Shown here: piece by piece, positions 35,492 to 47,122 of the stretch
How positions within the stretch are numbered: the first letter of the stretch is position 1
How the letters are laid out: the number at the start of each line of letters is the position of its first letter
NCBI RefSeq assembly: GCF_033568475.1
Contig: NC_133123.1
Coordinates: 161,525,753-161,589,752, forward strand
DNA: 64,000 bases
Source of the DNA: Henckelia pumila
Lineage: Eukaryota > Streptophyta > Magnoliopsida > Lamiales > Gesneriaceae
Direction of reading: 5' to 3'
Notes under the pieces: model-generated
Database searches by the model: none
What the model was told of the DNA's origin: nothing
Seen by the model: only the letters and a program-made list of their open reading frames with translations
Made by a program: the position numbers and the translations under genes

Positions 35492-37903
35492 ACTGGAAAG
35501 GAAAAAAATATAGACCAATGGTTACTAAACATATCAAGAGAAGATTGTAGCTTTATTTTAGGGAAAAACCAACGAGAAGAAAAATAGATAACCTAGATGG
35601 CAGTAAAAGGCAATAAACAATAAGCAGAGAGGACTGAATTAATTTTTTTTAAAAAAATATCTAGATGAAAATCCAGATCCTTTCTTTCATTTGTTTTATG
35701 CAATGGGGTGAAGGGGTTTTCTTACGCAACAAAGTCTCAAACTTGAGACCTCTCCATCTCCCATAGTTGGAAGCTTGGAGTCATTTGGCAACAAGGCGTG
35801 GCGCGATGTATTTAAAACAAATTTCTCCTCCTCACGTAAACCATGCATACTCAATAATCTAGTTTTCATTTCTTCAACAAAATATGACATTTGCATAACA
35901 AGGACTTCATAATCCAAATTAAAAAACCTTATACGTAATACATGTGATTGTATTCGGTAGAAAATTGCATAACATCGACTTCACGTAATTATAATCATGC
36001 CTCATCACAAAAGGATATCAATATGATTTCTCATATGCCCCGCGTAGCATTACTTGACAATAATCCTAAACATTTAACTTCAGTAATAAGGACTACGTTC
36101 TTGTCTGAAGACAATCGATTTTTACTACCGAATGGTCATTCTCGATTTTTACCCTAGCCAAATAGCAGAATATTTGCTCTTACCATTTGGTTTAGTGTCA
36201 TTCTGAACCGGAAAAATATTAAAAAACATCCATCCCATATTGCAGAACATGTTTTCTTTCCGTCAATACATATAAATAAAATAATTTCTACTCATAACAT
36301 TAAATGAATATATAACTTCTTACAAAAAAATATCACATGGAATTTGACACAATAATTAGAGACATCCGATACCATATTAGTACATACAGAAAAAGACCTT
36401 TCTTTAAAGCATTTGAGAAAGCAGTATTTTCTAAGAGCATTTTACTCTAAAGTACATATTAATTAGACAAAGCTTTAAAGTTTGAAGTATTTATATATTA
36501 ATGCCCTTCTATCTTTTTGTCTAATCAAATTGACATTCAAATTTTTTACAATCAGTTGTATACGTCATCCATGATCATTACCCTTACATCAATGGATGTA
36601 TCTTATCTTATTTGTACTCAACTTAGAACGATTATCCTCCAAGGTTAGTCAGTTAGTCTCCATACTTCCAATTTACTGAATCCTCCCTAGCAGTCAGTAG
36701 TTTGTCCCAAAACAGTCATTCTAGCTAGACAAGTTGTCAAGTACCCAATGCAGAGCTATATATCACCTTACATTGTTAAAGCGATTGAGTCAGTGTTTGG
36801 GATTGTTTGTAGGATTTTTGAGCTTTTTCTTCACAAAATTTGAAGGAAAAGATCAAAAGTGCTTTCTACGAGCAGTCCTCAACACTACCTGACACCCCTT
36901 GACTAGTCTCATACACATGAAATTAGTAGAACAATTAGTAGTACAATTTTATAGTAGTGGTTTGTTTTGCAGGATTTGGAAGAGAATTCCATAATTTATT
37001 AATAACTACATGACTATCAAAGGGGAAAAATTACGGGTCTCCGAATTTTGGTTAAAACCAAAAAAACTTTCGGTTTTTTCGGTTTGATTTTTCGTCTCTT
37101 TGACCAGTTTTGGTTTTGGTTAAATAAATTTAGTTTTAGTTGTGCCACACACCCAACATGCCCTGAATTTAAAAAAGAATATGTACGGTTTTGACCAAGG
37201 GCCTGCGGTCTCCATCTAAACATTTTCTTATTTCCACTCATTTTCTTCTCTCTTTTTTTTTCACCTCCATTTTCCATCAGCGCTTTCTCCTTCATTTTTC
37301 AGTTAGAAACGAAGGTGCTACTCTGTGTTCCGGCTAATCCATTCTCACGCTCATCCTTCAGCTCAATAAAAGTCCATCTTCTTCTAATACAAAATATCCC
37401 AAACAGAAAAATCCCACCAAATGTCACCATCGATTCTACTATTTTATAGTTTTTTAAACTCTATTGTAAAAAAAAAATAGTTTTTTAAACTATACATTTT
37501 GTGGCCCACCAGCACGTTATATATTATAACTCAACATCACTGTATCACAGCAGCTCCATGTATGGAACTCAGTGTTCCGGGCTCGATCTTGCTAACCAGC
37601 AGCACATCAACGTGACTTCTATATATACTGAAAATATTCTTCAGAAAAATAAAATCAAACAAGTATCACACTCTCCGCACAAGCTGAAAATAAACCACGT
37701 TAGCGTGGCTACTCTAAAAAACTGTACCACTTTCAAAAATCATATTGTCGAGCATTTCAGCCATTTCCCTTCATTTTTTTTCCCATCTTTCACACCAAAA
37801 TAAAAAAAAATCCAGATTTCAAAAGCAACAAAACCCAACATTCTTTCTTTGATCTTTTCAGGCTACAAATCATCGAAACTCAAAGTAAGACACCAGAATA
37901 TAC
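35492..37903 (-). other. Probable 5' UTR intron of MORC copy B
   Basis: The stretch from the acceptor before the coding exon to the donor at 37903 aligns in parts with the region upstream of copy A (for example ATATTGTCGAGCATTTCA near 37742 and 19404). It is longer than copy A's intron and holds no recognisable gene. Confidence 0.45.
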
Positions 37904-38000
37904 CTGGTGGCTTCGGGATGCGCTTCAATCATATGCGGGTGGGGTCATTATGCCTTTGCTTCTTCCACACTCCATTCTCCCTCCAGCTAGCTATCAGCAG
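37904..38000 (-). other. Probable 5' UTR exon of MORC copy B
   Basis: The donor GCCACCAG/GTATATTC at 37904 corresponds to the donor at 19560 of copy A, with homologous exon sequence on the high-coordinate side. No in-frame ATG continues into the coding exon. The outer boundary is not determined. Confidence 0.45.
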
Positions 38001-39061
38001 TAATCTTGCTTTCATTGATCACACTTTATGGCGTGTTACCTTTTCCGTTTCTCTCCCCTTTTTCATTGACCAAAATACCCTTCCTCATCTATGCTTCTAA
38101 ACTATTATATAAAAATTAACCAGAACACCAAACTCAACTACCCACTAATCTCTTTTACTTTTCCATGTTTTAATTTTTTTTAAAAAATATATATAAATAT
38201 AAAAATTTTTCTTTTACACATACAAAACGTGTACATTTTTTCGCTAGCGTTCATTAATTTCTTTTAACATAAATGGTAACTCTTGCGCTCTGCACGTCTC
38301 TACCGAGAAATCTATTTTTAGTGTGATTGTCACAGCCCAACTAATCGACCGATCTGGTTCGTATAATTATATTTACGGCGATAAATACTATTTTGTGATA
38401 TAAAAAATAATATTTTTTTTATAAATTGAGTCTCATAAAAATTTTGTATCACAAAATTGATTTATAGATTTTTTTTAATTATTTTATTAAATAAATATTT
38501 TACAAATCATTGTAAATTACATGTTCATAAATTCTATGACACTGTTATATCAATCAATCATTCATTTAAATTATTCATTTACTATTTTTTTATTCTTAAA
38601 AATAAATATACATAAAAAAATATAGATCAGACATCTATTTATAAATTTTATTAATAATAACATAAGTATAATTAAATGGCGTGCTTGAACGTTTAATTAG
38701 AAATTATATTGTTTCGTTAAAACATTGGTTAATTTTCGAAATTGTTATATTTTTTTATTTTTTTGAAGCAATATATTTTTAAATTATTAATCAAAAGAAA
38801 TTAACTTAAAATACTCATTACGTATTTTTCTATCTTTTTATATTATAATAGATTCATGCCTTAGAATAACTGTTTGTTTTTTTATGTGTTAGAACTGAAT
38901 TATCCTTAAACCACTTTCACCCATTTTCTCCCTCAATTTCCCACTACACGTTATATTTGCTTCTTAATTTTTAAACTTTTATGTCTCATTTATTTTTTAT
39001 ATATATATATTTTTTAAAAATTCAAATATTTAAAAATAAAATTTAAAGATACGTGTGTTAG
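38001..39061. other. AT-rich intergenic DNA, upstream side of MORC copy B
   Basis: Mostly A/T runs. No gene or complete element was found. Confidence 0.45.
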
Positions 39062-39088
39062 TGTTACACACGCAAAGCGTTTGCTAGA
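39062..39088 (+). mobile_element. Helitron-like 3' end
   Basis: ACGC-AAA-GCGT hairpin followed after 3 bases by CTAG, on the plus strand. The same hairpin core occurs at 2741-2757 in the opposite orientation. No 5' end or coding sequence was found, so it is tentative. Confidence 0.35.
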
Positions 39089-39520
39089 TGGCTGGTTAGT
39101 TATTACATATGTGATACATTAGTATCCACCAAATTAATTATCAATTATTTTTTATCGTTAAAAAGTAAATAAAATATTTTTTATTAAAAAAAAATTGAAA
39201 AGCTTTGCATCAATTCAATTTGCGTTTAAACTTTCAAAGCCTGATTTGGTGCAGAGTCAGGGAACGCTATTTTGGTGAAAAAGAAAGCGTCCGAAAATAG
39301 CTTTTCACGCTATTTTTGGTGTAGAGTTTGAGATAACCGGTCCCGTGAATACTTTTTCTTTTTTCCTTTTTCAAAACATAAATATTATTCTTTTGATATT
39401 TATTATTTGTCTTTTAGCCCAAAAAACAGAAATTTCATTCAACAAAAATCGAAAGTAGAGTTATTACGATCCGAAACTAGGACATCAATAATAAAGGTAG
39501 GAGAATTATAAAAAAAATTA

Positions 39521-39552
39521 ACTAGCGACCGACGCACACACCATGCGTGTGT
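39521..39552 (-). mobile_element. Helitron-like 3' end
   Basis: On the minus strand an ACACAC...GTGTGT stem is followed by CTAG and T beside an AT-rich target. The layout is the same as the other ends in this window, with a different stem sequence. Confidence 0.35.
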
Positions 39553-39742
39553 ATAAATATAAAATAAGTACAATATCATGGAAATTCAAATGTATTTACA
39601 TATTGGCATAAATATGGTGATACAACTTTTTTTTTCCAGAAAATGTCAAAATTAAAACGATCAAAATGTCAAAAGTAATCCATCCATAAATACATGAGCA
39701 AGCTTTAATGAAACGCGCCAACAACATTTTAAAAAAAGGCAT

Positions 39743-40311
39743 TGATGATGGTTGTAAAACCAGGGCCCGGGCTATCAGGGTAGTGTTGTGGGCCTGACGT
39801 GGTGACCGGGCTAATGAAAGTAATATATGAGCTGCCCTTCCTTAATCAAGATGATCTGCACACCCAAGAAGGAAATAAAAAGCACGTTAGTGGGACGCCG
39901 GAGGAAGTTCCGGCGGGGCCACTCCGATGCTTAAGTTAGACTTAGAAATAGAGTGGGCTTTTTAGAGAAAATGAGTATAGTGCTTTGGAAACTTAGGTGA
40001 ACATACCTCTACAAATATCTATGACCAGATATTTAAAGGTCTTGGAGTGAGAGTGTCACTCCGCAATTCCAGTGTAGTGGCCACGATCTGGATCGTGGGT
40101 GTGGTAGTTGCTCATGTTTGCCTGTCACGTACGATGAACCCGGAAAGCTTGGGTTGGTGATAATCGTGGGGATCATGCCCCTAAAACACGGGCTTTATAT
40201 AAGTCCTGCAGACCTGGTTTTCCGGGCTCCTGAGGCTACTGGGCTACCTTAATACAGCCCTACCACTCCGGGTCATTCGTGGCCCGGGCCTCCTGGCTTA
40301 CCGGGACATCA
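39743..40311 (-). repeat. 3' LTR of the Tat element
   Basis: 569 bp, nearly identical to 56768-57335. It is the 3' LTR because the element is transcribed from the minus strand. Confidence 0.95.
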
Positions 40312-40535
40312 CTACTCATCCCAAAAATAGTCGGGCTAGAGTCTTAATCGCTGTCCCGACTTACAGTTCCGCCACCCTTGCTTTAATACAACCCTGTAAT
40401 CCCTGACTCTTTATGTCCCTGTTCCCTGGGGCATATGTGGCCCTGCTCCCCTGTCTTAACGGGGCATCACTACTCAGCCCAAAAATAGTCGGGCTAGAGT
40501 CTCACTCGCTGTCCTGACTTACAGTCCTGCCCCTG
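40306..40535. repeat. Divergent direct repeat at the LTR border
   Basis: CATCACTACTCATCCCAAAA with AATAGTCGGGCTAGAGTCT and CGACTTACAGT at 40306-40375 recurs at 40464-40533 with a few changes. The sequence before each copy is also alike: the LTR end TTAATACAGCCCT...GGGACATCA against TTAATACAACCCT...GGGGCATCA. It looks as if the last part of the LTR and the adjoining internal sequence were duplicated in tandem and diverged. Confidence 0.7.
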
Positions 40536-40765
40536 GCTGTTCAAAGCCTTGCTACCCCGACCTTGTGGGTGTCTCGTCCAGTAATGTCCAAAAATTCTAG
40601 GGCTGACGTTAACCCTAGAATTTTGAAAAGACGGGCAGGTGTCAGAAGACGTTATCTATCCGTTCGACTGCCGCGTCATCATTACGCTGCCCGGTTCAAC
40701 TTCCCAAGATCATCCTTACCCTTCGATCATCTTTTTATCTACGGCCAGCATTAAAGCTCTTCGCC

Positions 40766-40772
40766 TATAAAA
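40766..40772 (+). promoter_or_regulatory. TATA box candidate for the antisense gene
   Basis: TCGCCTATAAAAAC lies on the plus strand 159 bp before the ATG at 40931 and is followed by a pyrimidine-rich leader. It suggests that the antisense gene has its own promoter rather than depending on the LTR. Confidence 0.5.
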
Positions 40773-40930
40773 ACAAAACCCCCTTCCTTCACTTTTTCTT
40801 TACCTTTCCTATTCACGTATTCCCTCCCTGCTACTAAACTTCTCCGGCTCCGGCGACTCCGCGTAGCAAGCTTGCTTTCTTCTGTAAGTTTTCTGTCTAT
40901 CTTACCTTAAAGTTTACTTGTCCTTTGAAC

Positions 40931-43256
40931 ATGTCGAATTCCACATCTTCAACTTCCGGTGGCCACGTTCGTGGCTCTTCTGATATAGAATCCGAGGCCT
41001 TACGCCACGATTCTCCCCCGCCTCTCACCTCCCATGTCCAATCCCTAGTAGCTCCCTCCTCCTCTCGTCCGAAGAAGGCTAAAATCGGGCCTTCTAAGGA
41101 CAAGGGTAAGACTAAAATATCCGACTCTGGGCCTCTCCTTCCTTTGCCCAAACCAAACCCCGAAGGTCCCTGGTTCTCCCACTTTACCAGTACCCTCCGC
41201 CCAGAATCCATAGAGGAACTTAAGCTTATGGGTAACATTCCTCCGGCGTACTCGATTCTCATTCCGGGGCCCCTAGGCCGGGCTGACCAGCCACCCGAGG
41301 GGTTCTATACCTTCTTCAGGGAACAGCTCAGGAATGGGCTTCGTTTCCCTATTCATCCCTTTTATTATAAAATTGCTTCTTTTTACAAGGTTCCCTTGAA
41401 CCAATTTCATCCCAATGCCTTCCGCATGATGGCTGCCACTTATGTTCTTTTCAAAGCGAACAACTTAGCCATCACCCCTTTCATATTTCACTACTATTAT
41501 GCCTGCCGTTTCACGGAGATGGCTTTCTCTTTGAATGCCCGGCAGAATGCCCGGTTTCTAGATGATACCCTGTCCTCGTGGAAGGGATGGAAAGAGAGAT
41601 TCTTTTATATTCAACTCCCTGGTGCCCGAACCAGACCTACCCAATTCTTGACGGCCCTTCCTCTTCAACCCGAGCTCCCTAAAAATTATAAGTTTGAGGA
41701 ACCCTACCTCCGAACCCAAGAGCTAGTGGAAAACCAGAAGTTTCCTTCAGCCCCTCTCCTGGAGGAAAAAAGTTTGAATGATTACGGGCTGGGTGCTCGG
41801 GTAACTGATCCGGTTGACCGGATTATTGATGAATATGATGAGTCGGCCCCAGTCCCTGGTATGCTTTACTGTTACCATGTATTTGCTTCTCTTACATACT
41901 GTTTGTAATGTACCAATTTTTATCATTTTTGCGCAGCATCCCCAGCCCCGCCTAAGAAGAAAAAATCTCGACTGATGAAGCAGGCCTTTGCTCAGAAACG
42001 GGCAGCCAAGAAGGCAGCTGCCCGGGAAAAGGAAGAAGCCAGGGCTGCAGAGGCAGCGAGAAAGGCCCGAGTCCTTCAACTAGCGGAGGAACGCAGGGCT
42101 CAACAAGGCCTAGGTGAGGAGGCTTCCACTGCAGTTGTCACCTCCAAGGTCGCCGCTCCTTCACCTTCTGCCGTACCCCTGCCATTTCCATCTGTGGAGG
42201 CAGGGTGGACGAATGAGCCGGCTCCTTCTACTGCCGGTCCCTCCTCTCCTTTGACGCGGAAGAGGAAAACCATAGAGGAGCCAGAAATGGTCATTCTTAG
42301 TGACCCAGAAGAGGTGGCTCCTTCCTCTCCCTCTTTCCCCCCATTGGCCCCCTTTTACCAGGCTGCCCAGGGATCTAGTCCCTTTGGTGCAAGGGAAAAT
42401 ATATTCCAAGCCGGGGCCTCTGGCCGAGGAGTGCGGATGCTGAAGGACCTCTTGACTTCTGCGGAGCAGCTCCACCTCTATAACCAAAACCCGACCGTGA
42501 AGTATTTCGAGGGCACCAACCGGGTTATATCCGTAAGTTTACTTCTCCTAGTCTTGAACGTGTTCTATTTTCTATTTCTAACACCTCTGCTTTCAGGGAC
42601 TGCATATGCTGGTGGACAGCTATGAAGATGCGACCAAATTTGGTCGGATTGAGACTGATCGGGCACACGTAGAGGCTGAGAAGTCTCGGGCTGCCACGGA
42701 GTTGATCAAAAAACTGGAACAAGACTTGATGATGGCACAACAAAGTCATGATCAAGTGGCGTCTAGTCTCCGTTCAGCCCTGGAGGCAGCCGAGCAAGGT
42801 CTTCACTCTGCTCAGCTAGACCGTGCCCGCTCTGAAGCTGATCTAGGGCAGGCTCGAGATGCTTTAGCCACCACTACGGGTGAGTTGAGGGCGGCTGAAA
42901 ACCGAGCTGCAGAGGCTCAAGCTGAAGCGGCCAGTGCAAGGGATAAAGCGGAGAAAGCAGTGTCAGCTCTGGAAACTCACCTGAAGTCAGAGGAAGAGCT
43001 CAAAGCAACCTTCCTATCTTCTGCTGAGTTTCAAGAGGCAGTGGTGGATAGATCGTACACCTTTTTCCAGGTCGGATTTTACAAATGCCGAGATCAATTC
43101 GAGGAAGCTGGCCTATGGTCTTCTGACAAGAGAGATTTTCCCGACTTGGATAAGGCCATCGACTCCCTCCCCGCCACCCAAGGAGCTGAAAATGCGAAGG
43201 CTGCCCCGAGTCAGACAAATGCAGATGCCGGTCCCTCTAATAACCCCGCACTTTGA
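40931..43256 (+). CDS. Tat-element antisense gene, putative gypsy-type transposon protein (3 exons, 727 aa)
   Basis: Exons 40931-41858, 41937-42532 and 42597-43256 join in phase (donors GGTATGC and CCGTAAG, acceptors GCGCAG and TTTCAG) to 727 residues. Exon 1 has a Ser/Pro-rich start and a conserved part at about residues 120-200 (PPEGFYTFFREQLRNGLRFP, FHPNAFRMMAATYV) matching the plant putative gypsy-type transposon domain (Pfam Transposase_28). Exon 2 begins with a lysine/alanine-rich helix (KKKKSRLMKQAFAQKRAAKK) that may be a nuclear signal. Exon 3 is a long alanine/glutamate-rich coiled coil. The gene lies opposite to gag-pol between integrase and the 3' LTR, the known position of the antisense ORF of Tat elements. 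Its role is unknown. No stop or frameshift was seen, unlike gag-pol. Confidence 0.85.
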
Positions 43257-43376
43257 ATTATTATTTGTAATTGGGCCGCAGGAGCCCCTCCTCTCATAAT
43301 CTGTTGTCAATGGAACTCCTCTGTTCTTGTTATTCATTATTTAATGTCTGATATATATAAATAAAAGAGTAGGTAA

Positions 43377-43884
43377 TGCCAAGGGCTTATATATGCCTTG
43401 GGCTTACGATGGGTGCCGGGGCCTGGAACCTCCCGGGCTTATATAATGCCAAGGGCTTATATATGCCTTGGGCTTATGATGGGTGCCGGGGCCTGGAACC
43501 TCCCGGGCTTATATAATGCCAAGGGCTTATATATGCCTTGGGCTTATGATAGGTGCCGGGGCCTGGAACCTCCCGGGCTTATATAATGCCAAGGGCTTAT
43601 ATATGCCTTGGGCTTATGATGGGTGCCGGGGCCTGGAACCTCCCGGGCTTATATAATGCCAAGGGCTTATATATGCCTTGGGCTTATGATGGGTGCCGGG
43701 GCCTGGAACCTCCCGGGCTTATATAATGTCAAGGGCTTATATATGCCTTGGGCTTATGATGGGTGCCGGGGCCTGGAACCTCCCGGGCTTATATAATGCC
43801 AAGGGCTTATATATGCCTTGGGCTTATGATGGGTGCCGGGGCCTGGAACCTCCCGGGCTTATATAATGCCAAGGGCTTATATAT
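43377..43884. repeat. 70-bp minisatellite (interrupted by the nested element)
   Basis: Seven near-identical 70-bp units (AAGGGCTTATATATGCCTTG ... GGTGCCGGGGCCTGGAACCT ...) run from 43381. The eighth is split by the nested retrotransposon and resumes at 51478-51540. Units differ by single bases. Tandem repeats in the 3' untranslated region are known for Tat/Ogre elements. Confidence 0.95.
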
Positions 43885-45342
43885 TGTAGTGACCCTGCAT
43901 GGTATCACCTACTAACTGGCAACTAATAGCATGCATTAAACTTAATACAGCAAAATAACTTAACAGAGTAAGACATGCGGAGACAAAACCATAATATACA
44001 TATCAGCTTAGTAACATAATTCAGACTTAAATCTGTAGTGATATAACCAAATCGAAATCTTAAACAGTAAACATTATACAGCTATATCGAATCCTGCTGT
44101 ATAATAAAATCCTCAAGGCTCCTGCTCCCTAGTCCTGCCTTGAACTACCAGCTCCGTCCATCCTGCGACCTGCCCCATGGAATAGGGTGTCCAAGATAAC
44201 AACTAGGACGTGAGCGCTACGCTCAGTACATAGACATGAGTAAACATATGTATATAATGCATGCAACATGATGACTAGTAAAAGATCATCTGAAAAGTCA
44301 TGCTCAGAACCGGCGCCATATGAGTGCTGCCACCGCACGGATCAACCTCTGGGTGCAACCACACTCGTCTAGTACACCAGAGTAGACAGACATAAATGCC
44401 CCCGCCGTCGCGGTACTCTCAGTGACAGACTATCGAGTATAGAGCTGAGCGGCTCTATAATCAGGTATAACAAGGTATAGGCTCAACGTGTATATGCACA
44501 TGACATATGAGTATAGAAAACGGTAAATCATACATCATGCCGTATAATAATGCCAAATAAATGCAACATATAAACATGTATACTCGCTGGCAATCTCAGT
44601 CAATGTGTACGTACCTCTAGGCTAGTTCAAGTATAATAGGATCCTAGGTTCCAAGCCTATATTTCAAAAGTTCACCGTATCACTACATAAATTCTATAAG
44701 CTTTAACTAAGCTAATAAGTACTCCCAAAACTTAAATAGATTCCCGAACCATACCTTCGTCCGTAGTTAGCCCTTTGGAGTCGCTAGTCCCGGATGACTA
44801 TAACCACACCTTGGTTATTCCAGAACCTCTATTATAACCGATAGGGCCCTCAAGTGTATATCTCACACTATATAACTGAAGAAGGAAACTCGGGAATTCG
44901 TAATTGAAAATGAACTCTGAACGGCCCTATTTATAGCCAAATTTCTCGGCCAGGATCGGAACTTCCGATTTCAGGATCGGAGCTTCCGATCCAGCTCATT
45001 GCGTGCATGTCTACCACGCCAGGATCGGAACTTCCGATCTACGATCGGAGCTTTCGATCTGCTCTATGACCGACACTTGTCAAAACTCGCGACTGAGTCA
45101 TCGATCATTTCTGACAGCTGGGGATCGGAACTTCCGTTTCAGGATCGGAGCTTCCGTTCCGATCGGAGCTTACTATCTGGGATCGGAGCTTACTATCCGG
45201 GATCGGAGCTTACTATCCGGCCCAAAATTAAAAAACCCAAATTTTACTTCTGAAGTCCAATAACACTCCGAAATTGGTTAAATACCAACCCTTAATCATG
45301 TTTAACATATTATTATCTTAAAATGGTATCTGGGTTACTACA
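43885..45342 (-). repeat. 3' LTR of the Tekay-type element
   Basis: 1,458 bp, nearly identical to 50039-51477. The extra length lies in the palindromic repeat array of U3. Confidence 0.95.
44952..45232. repeat. Array of short palindromic motifs in LTR U3
   Basis: The motif GGATCGGAACTTCCGATC (perfect palindrome arms GATCGGAA/TTCCGATC) and variants (GGATCGGAGCTTCCG, GATCGGAGCTTACTATC) occur about nine times. The array lies upstream of the minus-strand TATA box (44928-44935), that is in U3, and recurs at about 51105-51355 with fewer copies. It could be a transcription-factor-binding array (inference). Confidence 0.75.
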
Positions 45343-45357
45343 TTCTACCCACCTTTA
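45343..45357 (-). other. Polypurine tract of the Tekay-type element
   Basis: On the minus strand AAAGGTGGGTAGAA lies immediately before the 3' LTR, the expected site for plus-strand priming. Confidence 0.75.
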
Positions 45358-45442
45358 GATATTTCGTCCGTGAAATAACATCTAAAGACAATAAAGATAA
45401 CAATATGAAACATCAAACCATGTCTTATTACAACAACGGTAA

Positions 45443-47122
45443 TTACATCTTACATGGTAATAAAAAATACAAAGCAAACAACTCAGGATATTCTGTTCGC
45501 ATACGACTCTCAGTTTCCCAAGTTGCTTTTTCAACGCCTCGGCGCTGCCACTGTACCATTACAAGTGGTATAGTCTTGTTCCGAAGAACTTTCTCCTTCC
45601 TGTCTAGGATACAGATTGGTCGTTCAACAAAAAACAGATCCGGTTTTAGCTGAATATCAGTAGATTGAATCACATGAGATTCATCAGCTATGTACTGTCG
45701 AAGCAACGACACATGAAAAACATTGTGTATACTGGAAAGAGATGGCGGTAAAGCCAAACGATAAGCAACATCTCCGATCTTCTCCAGTATCTGGAAAGGC
45801 CCAATGTAACGAGGAGACAACTTGCCTTTCACACCGAATCTCATCACCTTCCTGAAAGGTGATACTCGCAAAAAAACATATTCACCAGGCTCAAACTGAA
45901 GTGGCCTGCGGTGAATATTCGCATAACTGGCTTGTCTATCTTGAGCAACTTTGATCCTATGCTTGATCAAATCTACCTTGTCTACAATCTGCTGCACCAA
46001 TTCAGGACCCTCGACTTGCCATTCCCCGACTTCATCCCAGAATAACGGAGTACGACACCGTCGACCATACAATGCCTCGAAAGTTGCCATATCAATACTA
46101 CGATGATAACTGTTATTGTAGGCAAATTCAATCAAAGGTAACTAATCCTGCCATGATAAGCCAAAATCCATGACAGAAGAACGTAGCATATCCTCCAGCG
46201 TACGAATAGTGCGCTCTGACTGCCCATCAGTCTCCGGATGATACGCCGTGCTCAAACTCAGAGTGGTACCCAACGCCTCCTGAAAACTACCCCAAAAACG
46301 TGAGGTAAATCGCGGGTCTCTATCACTGACTATGCTCACTGGAATCCCATGTAATCGCACAATCTCCTGGATATATAAGCGTGCCATGCGATCATAAGAA
46401 TACTCCCGGTTATAAGGAATGAAATGTGCTGATTTCGTCAAATGGTCAACAACGACCCAGATAGCATCACACTGACGTGACGTCATAGGTAAGTGGGTAA
46501 CAAAATCCATAGTTACGTGCTCCCACTTCCATTCGGGTATCTCAAGATTCTGCAGTAATCCACCTGGTCGTCGATGTTCAGCCTTGACCTGTTGACAAAC
46601 CAAACATTTCGAAACAAATTGATACACACTTCGCTTCATCCCCTTCCACCAGAATCTAGTTCGCATGTCCTTATACATTTTCATACTTCCAGGATGAACT
46701 GATAATCGACTCCTGTGAGCTTGAGATAGAATATCATTCCTGAGCTCCGCAACATTAGGTACAACCACTCTATTGGATAGGCACAATAAACCATCTGCCT
46801 GAAAATGGAATCCAGATGTATTAACTCCATTGGCTAGACGTGCCAATCGCTGAGTCTTAACATCAGATATCTGAGCATCTCTGATCCGAGAATATAATGC
46901 TGGCTCAGATAGAATAGTATACAAACGAATCCCATTCCTCCCTTTCTTGTGCTTGAGCGTAAAACTCAATGAACAGCACTCTTGAATCATATGAGATATT
47001 TCATTAGTCTGAAGTGCAGACAGTCTCACCTGCCGACTCAAGACATCAACAGTAAGATTAGCAGAACCTGGATGATATTTGATTTCACAATCATAATCCT
47101 TCAGAAGATCCATCCAGCGTCT
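45443..47122 (-). pseudogene. Tekay-type integrase and chromodomain tail, interrupted
   Basis: Frames 46142-47113 and 45443-46135 are the same frame divided by a TAG at 46142-46144. The first part has [12 protein letters not shown], the HHCC zinc region ([11 protein letters not shown]) and the DDE core ([24 protein letters not shown]). The second has the GPY-type region (KLSPRYIGPFQILEKIG) and a chromodomain-like end (VMVQWQRRGVEKATWE). The chromodomain is typical for this clade and is thought to steer integration to modified histones. The internal stop makes a full integrase unlikely. Confidence 0.88.

Noticed and set aside
37017..37295. 92-codon minus-strand frame rich in Lys and Glu
   Set aside because: It lies in the probable 5' UTR intron of MORC copy B, has no counterpart at copy A and is low complexity.
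43398..43586. Open frame repeating a GAGAWNLPG-like unit
   Set aside because: It is a translation of the 70-bp minisatellite. The unit is not a multiple of three and the frame does not persist.
43377..43884. Possible CRISPR-like array (regular repeats)
   Set aside because: The 70-bp units are contiguous with no unique spacers, the genome is a plant's, and the array lies in a retrotransposon.
44129..44338. 69-codon frame present identically in both Tekay LTRs
   Set aside because: It exists twice only because the LTRs are copies. It has no recognisable features.
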